From Strongylocentrotus purpuratus (Eukaryota > Echinodermata > Echinoidea > Camarodonta > Strongylocentrotidae), in NCBI RefSeq assembly GCF_000002235.5, contig NW_022145604.1, forward strand, positions 32,440,908-32,504,907: DNA of 64,000 bases, read 5' to 3'. Below are positions 1 to 10,597 of the stretch, piece after piece. The notes beneath the pieces are model-generated. The model searched no databases, had not been told where the DNA came from, and saw only the letters and a list, made by a program, of their open reading frames with translations. The translations under genes and the position numbers were made by a program. Every line of letters begins with the position of its first letter. The first letter of the stretch is position 1.

Positions 1-445
1 ATATAAACATTGAAGATGATGATGACAGCGATACCGTGACAAGGTGTTTTTTCTTCAAATGATGACGTAGATGACAAGGTCGGGGATGAAATAGATGATG
101 ATAGTGATGACATGGCCGATGGGCGTAAGGATGATTCTGATGATGTTGATGAAAATATGTTGATAATAATCATGTAATTTATGAAGATTATGATTATTAA
201 GATGTCATCATCAACATCATCACCACCATCATCAGCAGCAGCATCATCATCATCAGCAATCATCGTCATTTTAAATTTGATATCATCATCAATGTCGCAG
301 TTTAATAGGTTACACGGCAGACCCGCAACTCAGACTTACGTAAACGTCATGTTGACATTTTGTTTTAGATGGCGCTCTTTAAAAAAGTTGTATGGTGCGA
401 TAAGATCTAAATTGGCAAATCAAGGCTATTTTGTCCTGTACGTAA

Positions 446-774
446 TGCTATGGTCACATTACCAAAAAGTAGCCTGCTCGGCGGCCGAGCGGCGAGTTTT
501 TAACCAATTCTGCCCGGCTGCTGCCCGGCCACCGAGCGGCGGCCGCCCAGGCACCGCTCGTTTTTAGGGCATCGCTCGGTCGCCGCTAAAGTTTTAGCGC
601 GAAGTTAAATTTTGGGCGGCGCCTGCTCATTTTTCACTCGCCGCCCAAAATATGCTCGGTGCCTGGGCGGTCGCCGCCCGGGCACCAACCTAATCGCTGG
701 GCGATGCCTAATTCCAACAGCAACCGAGCAGGCTACTGATCGGTCGGTCGCTGCTCTGATTTGTGACCATAGCT
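446..774. mobile_element. Harbinger-type MITE with TAA target duplication, nested in the composite repeat
   Basis: The termini are TGCTATGGTCACA and its inverse TGTGACCATAGCT, flanked by TAA at 443-445 and 775-777. Inner inverted repeats AGTAGCCTGCTCGG / CCGAGCAGGCTACT lie at about 469-482 and 723-736. The body is GC-rich and made of variants of GCCCGG, CCGAGCGGC and GGCGGCCGCC. The paralogous repeat copy at 37065-37340 reads straight from GTCCTGTACG to CCCAAGAAAATAT without the insert, giving an empty site. A 3-bp TWA duplication is typical of PIF/Harbinger elements. No transposase is present, so it is non-autonomous. Confidence 0.8.
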
Positions 775-1152
775 TAACCCACGAAAATATATCATATCGA
801 TTACTCTACTTAAACTTAGATCAAACAAATAATCAACTTAATTGACACTTCTATTTGCATTAATTCATTTTCCTGTTCATGTTCTTTTAAATTTTGTTTA
901 GGGGGACGGGGGTGGCCTCATATGGAAACGTTTGCTTGTTTGTGTCTCATAAAAGAAGTTGACCACGAACTGACACCCACACGGTGTTGAGTGCTCAAGT
1001 TTCACAGGCCACAGACTTCATCGGACAGGTAGTTCCATTATGTGAATGGGTAAATTAACTATTACAAAATGAGGGGGCATTACATTGTACAATAGGGACA
1101 CCATTGTTTTTATTGTGTAAAACATACTCTTTTATTGACTTACTTATTGCAT

Positions 1153-1605
1153 GAAACTATAAAACCAAAATGCACGTTTTATTCTAACAATTGGAGTACA
1201 AAGAATAATAATAGGTGAATGAAATGCATAAACACCACAAACACCTGGGGAGGAAGCATTCATAAATTTGAATACATCAATTATGTATTCAAATACGACT
1301 CCAATGAAACTATACAACCAAAATGAAATTTGCGTTCTGGCAATTGGAGTACAAAGAATAATAACAGGTGAATGAAATGCATAAACACCACAAACACCTG
1401 GGGAGGAAGCATTCATAAATTTGAAAAAATCAATTATGTATTCAAATACGACTCCAATGAAACTATAAAACCGAAATGAAATTTGCGTTCTGGCAATTGG
1501 AGTACAAAGAATGATAGCAGGTGAATGAAATGCTTCAACAGCAACACAAACACCTGGGAAGCTATAGGAAGCATCCATAAACTTGAATAATTGAGTTGAT
1601 AAACG
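1153..1605. repeat. Three tandem copies of a 153-bp unit
   Basis: Units begin at 1153, 1306 and 1459, each opening with GAAACTATAAAACC-like sequence; units 1 and 2 are exactly 153 bp. Because 153 is divisible by three, a minus-strand frame stays open through all units and would encode a 51-residue repeat. The third unit is more diverged and carries a small insertion near 1550. A similar frame is partly open in another register, so coding is not supported. It is most simply a minisatellite within the composite repeat. Confidence 0.8.
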
Positions 1606-2770
1606 ACTCCGCATGTGGACGTTTGTTGGAGCAGAAAGCAGTGGATTCTTAACAACACGAACCCATTTAACAGAATGTCGGAACGTAAATTAAATTTGGC
1701 GCGGTTGGAAAATGCATCTTTCTACCCTGCGACTTTAATGGTACGATCCAGTAACTTAAAACAGTAAGTTTTGGGTTTTATTTAATGAGTAATTACTCAT
1801 TAAATGAAACCCTAAACTTCAGTGTTATCAGAACAAATATGTAATATCTTACTCATAATTAAAAAAAGATGTATAAACATTGTGAAAGTGTCGCATTTTA
1901 CGATAAAAGACACCGATTTAGCGAAGATGACGTCATTAGTGCGCTTGCATCAGGGAATTCAAGGTCAAAAGGTCAATTCAGACACTGATAAGTTTTTGGT
2001 CGAGCCTTTTTGTTTCCTTTATTCCGACAAAATTATACAATCAATCAAAACAAGTTTAATAGCAGAAGAAAGCTAACGATTAGTATTTTCATTAACCGCT
2101 TGCCCCAAAGTCGCTTGACCACAGCGAAACGAGTGAGAGCTTGCTAGAGCGGCCAAAGTGTGATTGAAACTCGCTATTTGCTCTTCTCCAACGCAAAAAG
2201 AGACGACATTGTGCTGGATAAATGTATTTTTCCGACTAAAGTACAGAAAATTTGCATATGGTCTATACTTTATGAAATGTTACCCGAGTGACTTCCGGGC
2301 GCCCCAATGCTGGAAAGAAACGCACATTTTAGAAAACTTCACTTTTTCATGGAAAAATGCTAATTTGTTCTGTGCACGCAAGTCAGATTGAGCGGATGAT
2401 ACAACGTTTCCATATGGGTGGCGGGGCAGGAGGGGGACTGCAATGAGTGAACAAAGCACACGAATGGCTCAAGAATATGATTTAAGGGAGCAAAAGAAAA
2501 AGAAGGAACATATTTCTCCTTAGGGGTAGTATTTTATTTGCTTAGAAGGGCGATTTTTTTGGAGGGGCATTTTTGTTGGTCCCAGATCCATTTATACGCA
2601 GAATTTGGCCAACTTGGTTTCACTTGGTCACAACATGGCGTAGATTATTTTGTCCTGTGTTTGCCCATCAAAGCAGTATTCGCTATATGTTGCCCAACTT
2701 AAACTAGGTTGGTCACACTCTCCTAATCAATGGTTCTTATGGGTCCTGTTGTGGGACGCCCTCTCCCACT

Positions 2771-3345
2771 TGGTGAATTTATATAGAAATCGAGCATTCA
2801 TTGAAAAATGACCCTTGTGAATAAGGGCACCCCCTGCAACAGCCAGCCGGCCTGTCATTCACACACATGGTACGGTATGGTACACCCTCACACAGCTCAG
2901 CGAATGTACAGTCTTAAAAGTGTTATGTTTAGTTTACTAATAATCTTGAGGCAAGCGACAATTCCGCTGAGGTAGAGGAAAGGTAATATAAAAATGATCC
3001 TAATACCGAGAAGTTATCCGGCGATCGTACGCCTTCGGTTCGTCAAAAAAAAAAAATCTCCTTGCAAGGGAAATAAACTTTATTCAATATAAAAGCTACG
3101 AAAATACTAAAAATGTCCATGTTTCCTGTCATGACTGTGCTGACAAAGGCATAATTGATACATCAAATTACAATGTTATCTAGAATGAGGGATTTTAGAT
3201 CATGAAATCAGGTAGGGGAAATATTTGGGCGAGCTGTCCGCAAACGCACCCACTCAGGGTATTGTGCAAGTTGTCCAGGGACGGGCTGCCTTTGTGTCGA
3301 GTTGTCTGGACCCCTGTACACCTACCATCGCCTGTTCATTGCCTT
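2771..3345. other. No gene recognised
   Basis: Both strands lack a long or family-like reading frame here. It holds an A-run near 3047 and otherwise mixed-composition sequence. The boundary with the preceding repeat is approximate. Confidence 0.5.
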
Positions 3346-3374
3346 CTCGCTTTGACGAACAGCCTTTTATTCAT

Positions 3375-3640
3375 TTCCGTGGACTACTACCGCACACGTA
3401 CCAATTTTAAAGGGACACACCTCATTTGAATTGTTTATTCCCCTTAAATTGTTATTGTGTGGTCACACTACGTAGCACAGGGGAACATGCTAACCCTCTT
3501 CCGCATTTACTTCATAGTTATTATCAACTATATATACTTCAATCACATTTTAGGAAGTATAACAAAAAAATTCCGATCCAATCCAACCCACATAGTATTT
3601 GGAGTAGCGAATTTTCCTTGAAGTTAAAAAGAGATGCAAA
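3375..3640 (+). repeat. Dispersed retroposon-like repeat, copy 1
   Basis: It shares a long collinear similarity with 43545-43810: ACTACTACCGCAC, TAATTCC/TTATTCCCCTTAAATT, a CATAGTTATT block, CCGATCCAATCCA and a terminal TTTTCCTT-CAGTTA stretch. The end part is also seen at 24925-25000 (CCGATCTAATCC, GTAGCGCCTTTTCC). The shared 3' portion with variable 5' extent suggests a retroposon 3' end. No coding potential seen. Confidence 0.6.
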
Positions 3641-3840
3641 TTTTCATCCATAACGGATTGGTTTAAGGCCCAATTATACACAATGATAAAACACTTCAAA
3701 ATGAAAAGACAATCCATACACTAACAAAAAAGTGAGCCTTCAAAAGTGTCCGAACCGGTCCATTTAAAATAATGACTAGAAGATATTATTCGGATGATGT
3801 GCCAAATTTCGGTTAAAAGTTCCCACATTGATGAGCAAGA

Positions 3841-3896
<56 letters not shown>

Positions 3897-3897
3897 T
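3841..3897. repeat. (CT)n microsatellite
   Basis: An almost pure CT tract of about 57 bp. The Arg-Glu and Leu-Ser reading frames across it are artefacts. Confidence 0.97.
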
Positions 3898-4143
3898 GTC
3901 CGTGTTTATATTTATCACAGTGTATATCTACTATTTCTGTTTTTGTAATGTTTTTAAAGCTGGTGAGAGTTAATTTGCATTCAGTATGCAAGATTTTCGG
4001 TTTCACAAAGTACTACATCCAATTTCGGTATCAAAAGGTACTACCTCCACAAAGGTAAAACAAACATAAATTCATGAAAAATATTTGTGCAGACTTAGAT
4101 TTTATTTTAAAGTGGTTTTATACTTGTACATGTATCATACAAT

Positions 4144-4489
4144 AGTATAATTCCAAAGTATCATTCGAAACTGACATTGCTCATGCCTAGGTAACATTTG
4201 CAGTGGCGGCCGTGCGGTCTAAATTATCTACGGCCAATAGCAACTATAGGACCGCCGCAGCATTCCCACGGTCACATACGATAGCGGTCACATAATGTTA
4301 GGGTAACCGAAGATAGGAAGGTGTGGAAATCCGTTGTGAAACAGAAGCCATCATACATCGCAGATTGTCAGTCTCCACAAATTCAAAATACGCTATTGGC
4401 CGTAGATAATTTAGACCGCACGGCCGCCACTGCAAATGTTACCTAGGCATAAGCAATGTCAGTTTGGAATTATACTTTGGAATGATACT
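4144..4489. mobile_element. Foldback element with 98-bp inverted arms and a captured LINE fragment in the loop
   Basis: Arms 4144-4241 and 4392-4489 are near-perfect reverse complements; they contain CATTGCTYATGCCTAGG, GTAACATTTGCAGTGG and GCGGTCTAAATTATC. The same terminal family occurs at 21391-22048. The 150-bp loop contains a stretch from about 4306 to 4360 that matches, on the opposite strand, the C-terminal coding end of the LINE remnant at 5043-5105 (peptide LTEDRKVW and VVKQKP). The loop also contains an inverted piece of the family's own interior (CTCCACAAATTCAAAATA). Confidence 0.8.
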
Positions 4490-5019
4490 TACCCTTAAGT
4501 CGATTTTGCGCTCTCGCAAACATTGCCTCATGTTCATCCAAGCGTGAACACATACCACACAAAAATGGTACCAAATGATTTGGGATAAAACACTCATTCA
4601 TAAGATGTATAATAATTTACTGTTCATAGATGATTTCAAAAGTTATTAGCAGTTTTCTAGGTGTAAACTTTCTTGTGACTCACACGGTATTATTGACAAA
4701 ATACTATTTTTCGTAAACTGCCTATGGTCTTACTAGATGGATGAAGCAAATTATCTTAAATAAAAGTATTTATTAAAGCAATTATCATACATTATAATAA
4801 TATTTTGGTATGGAAAAAGAATATAAAGTAATATATAATGTACTGGTTACTTCATCAACAAAATTACATAACAACATATCTACTATTTTTTATCATGAAC
4901 ATCGAGACGATTTTTCTTGAAAGCAATCAAACGTTCCATTTTTTTATATATAAATGTTTAAGAACTCGTAGAAAAAACGAAATAGTGAAATAATGTTTTG
5001 TATTTCATGAGTTTTTTGT
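4490..5019. other. AT-rich spacer, no gene recognised
   Basis: AT-rich sequence with no convincing frame or repeat match inside this window. Confidence 0.5.
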
Positions 5020-5427
5020 TTAAGCCGTCCACACCCTCACTGGGATGTATGGTGGCTTCTGTTTCACAACGGCTTGCCACACCTTCCTATCTTCGGTTAG
5101 CCTAGTGGCTTTAGTAAGAGAGTCAATTCGTCTGTTGTTGCAGTCCGCCTTGATGCAGTCTGTCCATCTCTTAGCTAGTCTTCCCCTTGGGCGTTTGCCA
5201 TGTACATTTCCATTGAGAAGGATGTGGGGGTATCTTTTTGGATTCATTCGGTTGACATGTCCAAAGTATCTCAGTCTTTTTGTGGCAACCCTGTCGATGA
5301 TGGTTTCTTCCATGTTAAGTTGTGTTCGTATGTGTGTGTTTCTTTCATGAGTAAATATTACATATTTTGCGAAAATAATAACTGTATTGACAAAATGGAA
5401 ATGATTAGTAATGAGAGTGCCAAACAA
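5020..5427 (-). pseudogene. LINE reverse-transcriptase C-terminal remnant
   Basis: A 135-residue open frame on the minus strand. Residues about 39-130 show the pattern RLRYFGHVNRM, then G-KRPRGR, W-DCIKAD and a closing DRKVWQAVV, which is the known C-terminal tail of many non-LTR retrotransposon proteins (downstream of the RT domain). The RT catalytic part is absent, so this is a 5'-truncated copy. The first residues (MFGTLITNHFHF) look like unrelated sequence read in frame. A second, shorter piece of the same tail lies inverted in the foldback loop at 4306-4360. Clade assignment is uncertain. Confidence 0.75.
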
Positions 5428-5507
5428 AAATTTTCATCTGTGTACAAAACAATACGTAGATTTTCTTTTCTATTAACCGTGAAAATATGTCATTCCATAA
5501 AGCACAT

Positions 5508-5513
5508 TTTATT
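5508..5513 (-). promoter_or_regulatory. Polyadenylation signal for the SLC16-like gene
   Basis: AATAAA on the minus strand, about 120 bp downstream of the stop codon at 5633-5635. It gives a short, plausible 3' UTR. Confidence 0.5.
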
Positions 5514-5632
5514 TTCTCCCTTTCGCTATTTGTGTCCTTCCGTTTGCCTCCCATACGGTGGGGGTTAGTAGGACCCCTATAGCTATGCCACTGAAGATAA
5601 CCGGTCCAAGAAATTGTACCTCCTGCCTTTCA

Positions 5633-8600
5633 TTAACGGGTGGTAACCAAGGCGACCATCCAATCCTTGATGATGGGAGAAATGATGATGCAGGACTCCA
5701 ATATATTAGCTGCTCCAAGCACACAGAACATGATATCGAATGACTTCGTGATATCGTACAGAAGCCCTATTTGAAGAGAAAAGAGTTATTAAAAACAAAA
5801 AACTTTTTAAAACTGATGATGTTGCTCTATTATTATATATAATGACGTGTTTGTTTAATCCACGATAAGTAAAGATGTGTATTAATACTGTGTTTTAGAT
5901 ATGGAAACAAAACTATGTCCCACGTGTCACACGTGTGGATCATTTGGTACATTGCCTATAAATTCAGAGTTAATAAAGGGGAAAACCGATAGCATCTACC
6001 TGTCAGCAAAAGGAAAAAAAAGGCGTCCTGATACTCTATTAGTTATTACGCTGCAGTATGTACCGTTACCTCCTGACGAATTTCTTTAAAAAAATAATCA
6101 AACAAATACAAACAAAGAAAAGAAACGAACAAAAACACGAATAGGTAAAAGAAACAGACACTTGTTATCCGTTTGTAACTATGTACATACCAATGAGCAA
6201 CGCCCCGACTGTCTCCCCTATACCAAAGACGAGTGATACGAAAGACATCGCAGCGGGGAACCTTTCGTTCGAGACAGTGTCCTTACACAGAAGGTTGCTA
6301 CTCATGACCTTTCCACCCAATGCGAAGCCATTCATGGCTGCTAAACAGCTAAGAATGGAAAAACTTTTAGTGAAGAAATTACAGAAGAACGCCACTGCTG
6401 ATACGATACAGATGAGGCAGTAGGTGATCTGGGGTTTCAGATTAAACCTTGCAGCCTGGAGACCTATCGTGAGCCTTCCAAAGATGTTCCCAGCACCACC
6501 AATGGTTGCAAGTAGGACGGCTTTCTCGGGGTTGATACCCTTGGCTTCGGCATTGGGAATCAAGAAGACGATCCATCCATAGTAGGAGACGGCGTAGGTG
6601 AATAAAGTCATGCAGATTGTGATGAAGCGGGGGCACTCGCGGAATATTTTAAAATCGAAAGTATCCAGGAATACCTTTTTGGCAGCTCTGGCGATTCTGG
6701 CGATAGAGCAAAAGACCCCATGGCCATTGCGATCATCAGCATCATCATCATCATCATCACCCTCATCATCTATGTTATGTGGGTCAACACTCACATGTTC
6801 GTTTATCAGGGACACAGTTTCTTCAAGGTCTTCTCTGACCTGAGATCTAATGGCTAAAGTTGAAGGTTCTCCCAATTCACGCCTTTGTTGACCAGCTGAC
6901 ACCATTAGTAACCCCGTCACACACATATGCAAGTTTAAGGCCCCTAAGATAAGGATCGCTCCTCTCCAGGAGTAAGCCACGACGAGCTGTTCTGTAAGCA
7001 ATGGGAGCGTCATCATACCCACACCGCTGCCCAGTATGACAATTGTTGTCGCGATCTCGAAGTGATCTGGAAAGTAGTCAAGGACGCTGACTTGAGAAGG
7101 CAAAAGAACTACGCTATATCCAAACCCTGTTTAAAAAAGAGAAAATAACATTACAGCAATTATTTTGATAACGTTAGGAAGGTTTTTCCCCTCGCGTACT
7201 CCCTGCCATTTACGTTAGACTCCTGGATCATTTTAATCAGTTCAATATGATTAAGACCATAAAGGTGACCACGTTGGGCCTAAGAACCAGGTGAAATATA
7301 ACTGACACTGTAGACAATTTTTCATACAATTCCTTCATTCACATGTTTAAAGCAGCTGATGCTCAAATCAAAGCAGCCACCGGCCCCCTCAACTTCGACA
7401 AGATACAATATAGAGTGTAGAGTATGCTTCGCAAACTTTATAAATCCACAGACGCATGACGGAGGGTTATATTATAATAGAATTGATCTTAATCTGAATG
7501 GCTTTCGGACAAAACACACTGTACAATATCGGTCAATTGTTCATTGAGCATTGAAAGAATGGCAAGTGGATACTACACAGACTGTCGTATGTTTTATCAC
7601 ATTGTTCAATTTTCAAAGACTACAGCAAGTTCGGAAACAAGATTATGTAAGCAAGAGCTCAGTGATCAATTCACTTGCGTTGATGAGAGTACGTCAAGGG
7701 TATACTTTGCGTCTATTATTATTTTCTATCTATGTATTAAGAGAGTCGTAGAAGTCCTACCTGTCAAGAGCATTAGTAGTAGAAAGTGAATTCCAGATGT
7801 TGCAAAATAAATGAGGCTGAGTCCTGTAGCTGCAATGCTACTGCCTGCAAGGACAAGTTTTCCTGCTGAAAACCGCCTTAATAGAGGAATATTTATAACC
7901 GCTGTGAAATTAAAAATTTAGAGGCAGGAATCAATTTAATAGAAAATGTATATTTTTAATCATAGTAAATATGTTCCAGAAAAAAAATGAAAACATATTG
8001 CTTTCTGGCAGGACAGATTACCGAAAATGTTAAGGACTGTCTTAAATGTTATTGCTTTATTTTTTTTATGGATCAGAATATAAATGACGTGACTGATTCC
8101 GCGATGCGAGATTTATTAATTGGAATGCTTTACAGTAAACATCACTAATACATGTTATAATTTTTATCAATCTAAATGGATTTACTCCATTGCTATAGCA
8201 CATGGGGCGTCATGCGCCCCATTGACTTTATCTTTTAAGTACATGCATTTAAAAAACCACTACTTTAGGGGATAGTTAAAAATAAATACTGTTTTTTTTT
8301 TCTGGTCCCACTATTTGGAATAGTCTCTCTTTAAGCATTCGTTCCTGCACCTCAGTCGCATCATTTAAGAGAAATTTAAAAACTCATTTGTTTTCTTTGT
8401 AATTGTTATTTTTTAGAGTGTAATGCACTTAGAAAGTATATAACTATTCTGTTTTTATTTTAAAATGTAAAGCGCCTTGAGCATGTTCATGTAAAGGCGC
8501 TATATAAATACCAATATGTATGTATGTATGGTTATTATTGAATGGCCATCGTAACAAGAAGCATCTCACCAAAGCATTGTGCTACACCGTGACATAGTCC

Positions 8601-8774
8601 AATAGCTAGTCCGACGACAGCGAGAGACGTTTGCAAGTCTTCTGTCATTTTCTCAAGGAACACGCCCAACGATTTTAACGTTCCGATGTCAAAATATCCG
8701 ACGGCAAAGAGTCCCACAAGAATCAGCCATCGTTTCGTTGGTCGTGGTCTGCACTGCGTGTCCATTATTTTCAT
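5633..8774 (-). CDS. Monocarboxylate-transporter-like MFS protein (SLC16 family), four exons
   Basis: Exons on the minus strand are 8774-8570, 7901-7761, 7126-6191 and 5766-5633. All introns are GT-AG (donors GTGAGA, GTAGGA, GTATGT; acceptors TTTCACAG, TTAAACAG, TCAAATAG) and all are phase 1. They join to 471 residues, the usual size of SLC16 proteins. The product should be a 12-helix plasma-membrane solute carrier. Seen features: PLLRRFSAGK between helices 2 and 3; YFPDHFEIATTIVILGSGVG, matching the family's helix-5 signature shape; a hydrophilic central loop with an Asp run (about residues 234-247) encoded by a GAT/ATC microsatellite; GNIFGRLTIG in the second half; and a C-terminal helix ending in VTTR. 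The classic DGGWGW helix-1 signature is absent, so the substrate cannot be inferred and an alternative first exon is possible. The start ATG has MKIM context; a 5' UTR acceptor (ACACACAG) lies just upstream. Confidence 0.9.
8300..8532 (+). mobile_element. CR1/L2-type LINE 3' end inserted in SLC16 intron 1
   Basis: The plus strand encodes the family-typical C-terminal peptide GPTIWNSLSLSIRS followed by FKRNLKTHLFSL (about 8306-8400). Then comes a 3' UTR with the paired GCGCC hairpin (AAAGCGCCTTGAGC ... AAGGCGCTATATAAAT) and a short TATG tail. This is a 5'-truncated copy of a CR1/L2-like element, of the same broad type as the full one at 27019-30370, but with a different tail repeat. It lies in the first intron of the transporter gene, antisense to it. 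Confidence 0.85.
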
Positions 8775-9208
8775 TCGAATTTAACCTGTGTGTAAGTTCA
8801 TGGTAACACTTAATACATGGGTGTAACAATCAGGAGGTTTTGTTTAAACTAGATTGGTTTACAGTATTAATCAGTTCGAGAATGTTGAGAATGTTCTGGA
8901 AACTTGGCCTCTTTCAAAACACTTTTGGCTAAGTATGGAACGGGTTAATCAACACTGGTGAATCAAATTAGTACTAACAGTTAAACTGCAAATGAATAAT
9001 TAAATCAATTATTCATTGAGTAAATAAACCTAAGCATTTTACTTCTATGTATCTACTTTGTCTGATTGAAATACCTATTTTTTGATGATTTAAGAAAAGG
9101 AAAGCAAAATCATTAGTTGCAAGTAAGCTCAACGATTTTTTCCAGGCGACGTATTATAGTCATACTCGGAACTTGTATCAGAATTTTAATGACTTTGTTG
9201 GTACATAC
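8775..9208. other. Probable 5' UTR intron of the SLC16-like gene
   Basis: No frame of note. On the minus strand an acceptor-like ACACACAG lies about 11 bp upstream of the start codon, and a donor-like GAG|GTATGT lies at 9208-9209, so this stretch is read as a 5' UTR intron. It is inferred from splice signals only. Confidence 0.35.
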
Positions 9209-9270
9209 CTCTCCAACGATAGACGCTGATCACGAACCGACAGCTTGCCATGGTTTGTCCTATATAGCAA
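9209..9270 (-). promoter_or_regulatory. Candidate promoter and first non-coding exon of the SLC16-like gene
   Basis: On the minus strand a TATATAGG box (about 9259-9266) is followed by an exon-like stretch ending in a good donor GAGAG|GTATGT at 9209. It contains an ATG (9251) giving a 14-codon frame (MASCRFVISVYRWR) that would hit TAA immediately after splicing to the acceptor upstream of 8774. It would therefore act as a short upstream ORF. Inference only. Confidence 0.3.
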
Positions 9271-9271
9271 C

Positions 9272-9661
9272 AAATATTAGCCACTTTCATTGATGAAATA
9301 TAGTAACCTGCACTAGGTGACTGACGTGCATATAACTGCAACTGTAACGTTGGCTTCTATGAAAGAACTGCGCATCGGTACAGAACACACAGTTTTTATC
9401 AGGCGTTATACCTCATGTACCTATCGAAGGCATCTTTTGCACTTTTGTGTTCAGCGTATTTGTGCATTATCAACTTGCATTGTTAAAACGGTATAGGTGG
9501 TCAATTCAGACGAGAAAAACTATGACTGTATATGGAATTTGCATTGTTGTGCTCAGTGTGTGTGTGTGTGCATTATTAACGTGCATTATGAATAACAGTA
9601 AAGCCGGTGTATTCAGACAAGAAAAAAAAGACTGCATATGGAAATTTGCACTGTAGTGTTC
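9272..9661. other. No gene recognised
   Basis: Contains two similar segments (about 9440-9560 and 9575-9660) each running TGCATTATNAAC...AAAGNC...GGAATTTGCA...GTGTTCAGTGTGTG, an imperfect tandem duplication of roughly 110 bp that ends in GT repeats. No coding support. Confidence 0.45.
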
Positions 9662-9662
9662 A

Positions 9663-9688
<26 letters not shown>
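9662..9688. repeat. (GT)n microsatellite
   Basis: About 13 GT dinucleotides. A shorter GT run lies near 9558-9570. Confidence 0.95.
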
Positions 9689-9693
<5 letters not shown>

Positions 9694-9769
9694 AAGCATC
9701 AAGTGATCGTGGTGCTTTCTTATCAAAGCGAACTGTTGTATGGTCATTATGATTATTATTTTATGATTA

Positions 9770-9952
9770 AATGATTATTAGATCATATGGATAGTAGACA
9801 AAATGGGTATTAGACCGACTGGCAATTAGACCAAATTACTTTTAGCCTAAATGGCCATTTGACCTAATGATAAGTAGACGAAATGATAATGAGACCATGT
9901 GGATAATAGACGAGCTGGGTGTAGACCAAACGGCAATTCACCCAATTTGTTG
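9770..9952. repeat. Degenerate short-motif repeat, TAGACCAAATGGCAAT type
   Basis: About ten imperfect reiterations of a motif close to ATTAGACCAAATGGNAAT, spaced roughly 16-21 bp. They alternate ATTAGACC, AGTAGACG, TTGACC and GAGACC variants, and no two copies are identical. The stretch has no coding frame. It resembles in design the other degenerate-motif elements at 12770-13475 and 25980-26911. Confidence 0.7.
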
Positions 9953-10590
9953 CCTACCGAGAAACTTCTCTTATTCTTGTTTTCAACCTCTCGATAATTC
10001 ACAATCCGTAACACAGTCATGTCACGATAAAATATCGAATATATGAAAGACTTTGTAAAGTATGAATAAAGAGACAAAAAGATATATTCGGTTCTTGCAG
10101 TAAAGCTGGCCTTCGCCTATCATTCCAAAGTCTAATTTGTTGCATTATGATAATCTCTTCCTTTAGTGACAGGCAGTCTTCAGCCTCCACAATGAACCCA
10201 GTGTTACCCTTTCCCGTTTCATAAAACGGGTATTCCTGATAAAGTATCAAAATAATGTTTTCCTCGGCAGATCATAAACATCACATTTCATTATCGGATG
10301 AAAACGGTATATCAATCAGGGGATCAGTTTGCTTGCTATCAGCTGAATATCATCGGGTCATAATGCCAAGGTTGATAGAAATATGAAGTCTTAAGTACTT
10401 ATCTTCACGGTTATTTAAAGTTCTAATGGAGAATGAATGTGGAGGCAACAGATTTTTTTTTTAAATTTTGCTGCATGATAACTCCGCTACCAAACAGAAT
10501 TTATAGTAATACTATTATACTTACTTTGTGATAACTCAAAATGATAATCTTTACATCAAATTTCCATTCGATAGATATTATATATATTTG
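9953..10590. other. No gene recognised
   Basis: Unremarkable mixed sequence. No frame with a recognisable domain on either strand. Confidence 0.45.
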
Positions 10591-10597
10591 TTATTCA

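Larger units (their letters stand above)
1..2770 (+). repeat. Composite GAT/ATC interspersed repeat, copy 1 (cut by window edge)
   Basis: This is one of three long related copies in the window (others at about 18200-20930 and 34195-38885). The order of blocks is a GAT-rich tract that switches to ATC-rich (1-290), a conserved block containing TTAATAGGTTACACGGCAG and TTTTAGATGGCGCT (295-450), its continuation (778-890), a block ending in TTTCTCCTTAG (2410-2522), and a block with GAATTTGGCCAACTTGG and GGACGCCCTCTCCC (2545-2770). No coding frame is conserved between copies. This copy additionally holds a nested MITE (446-774) and a 153-bp triplication (1153-1605). It could be a non-autonomous transposon or a segmental repeat; its true ends are not resolved. 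Confidence 0.75.

Noticed and set aside
181..845. Two plus-strand frames of 128 and 77 codons
   Set aside because: They run across an ATC tract and the inserted MITE; neither frame survives in the other composite copies.
3721..4058. Arg-Glu and Leu-Ser repeat frames
   Set aside because: Produced by the CT microsatellite at 3841-3897.
5509..5743. Frames overlapping the last transporter exon
   Set aside because: They are alternative-register readings of the exon at 5633-5766; the spliced frame ending VTTR is the coherent one.
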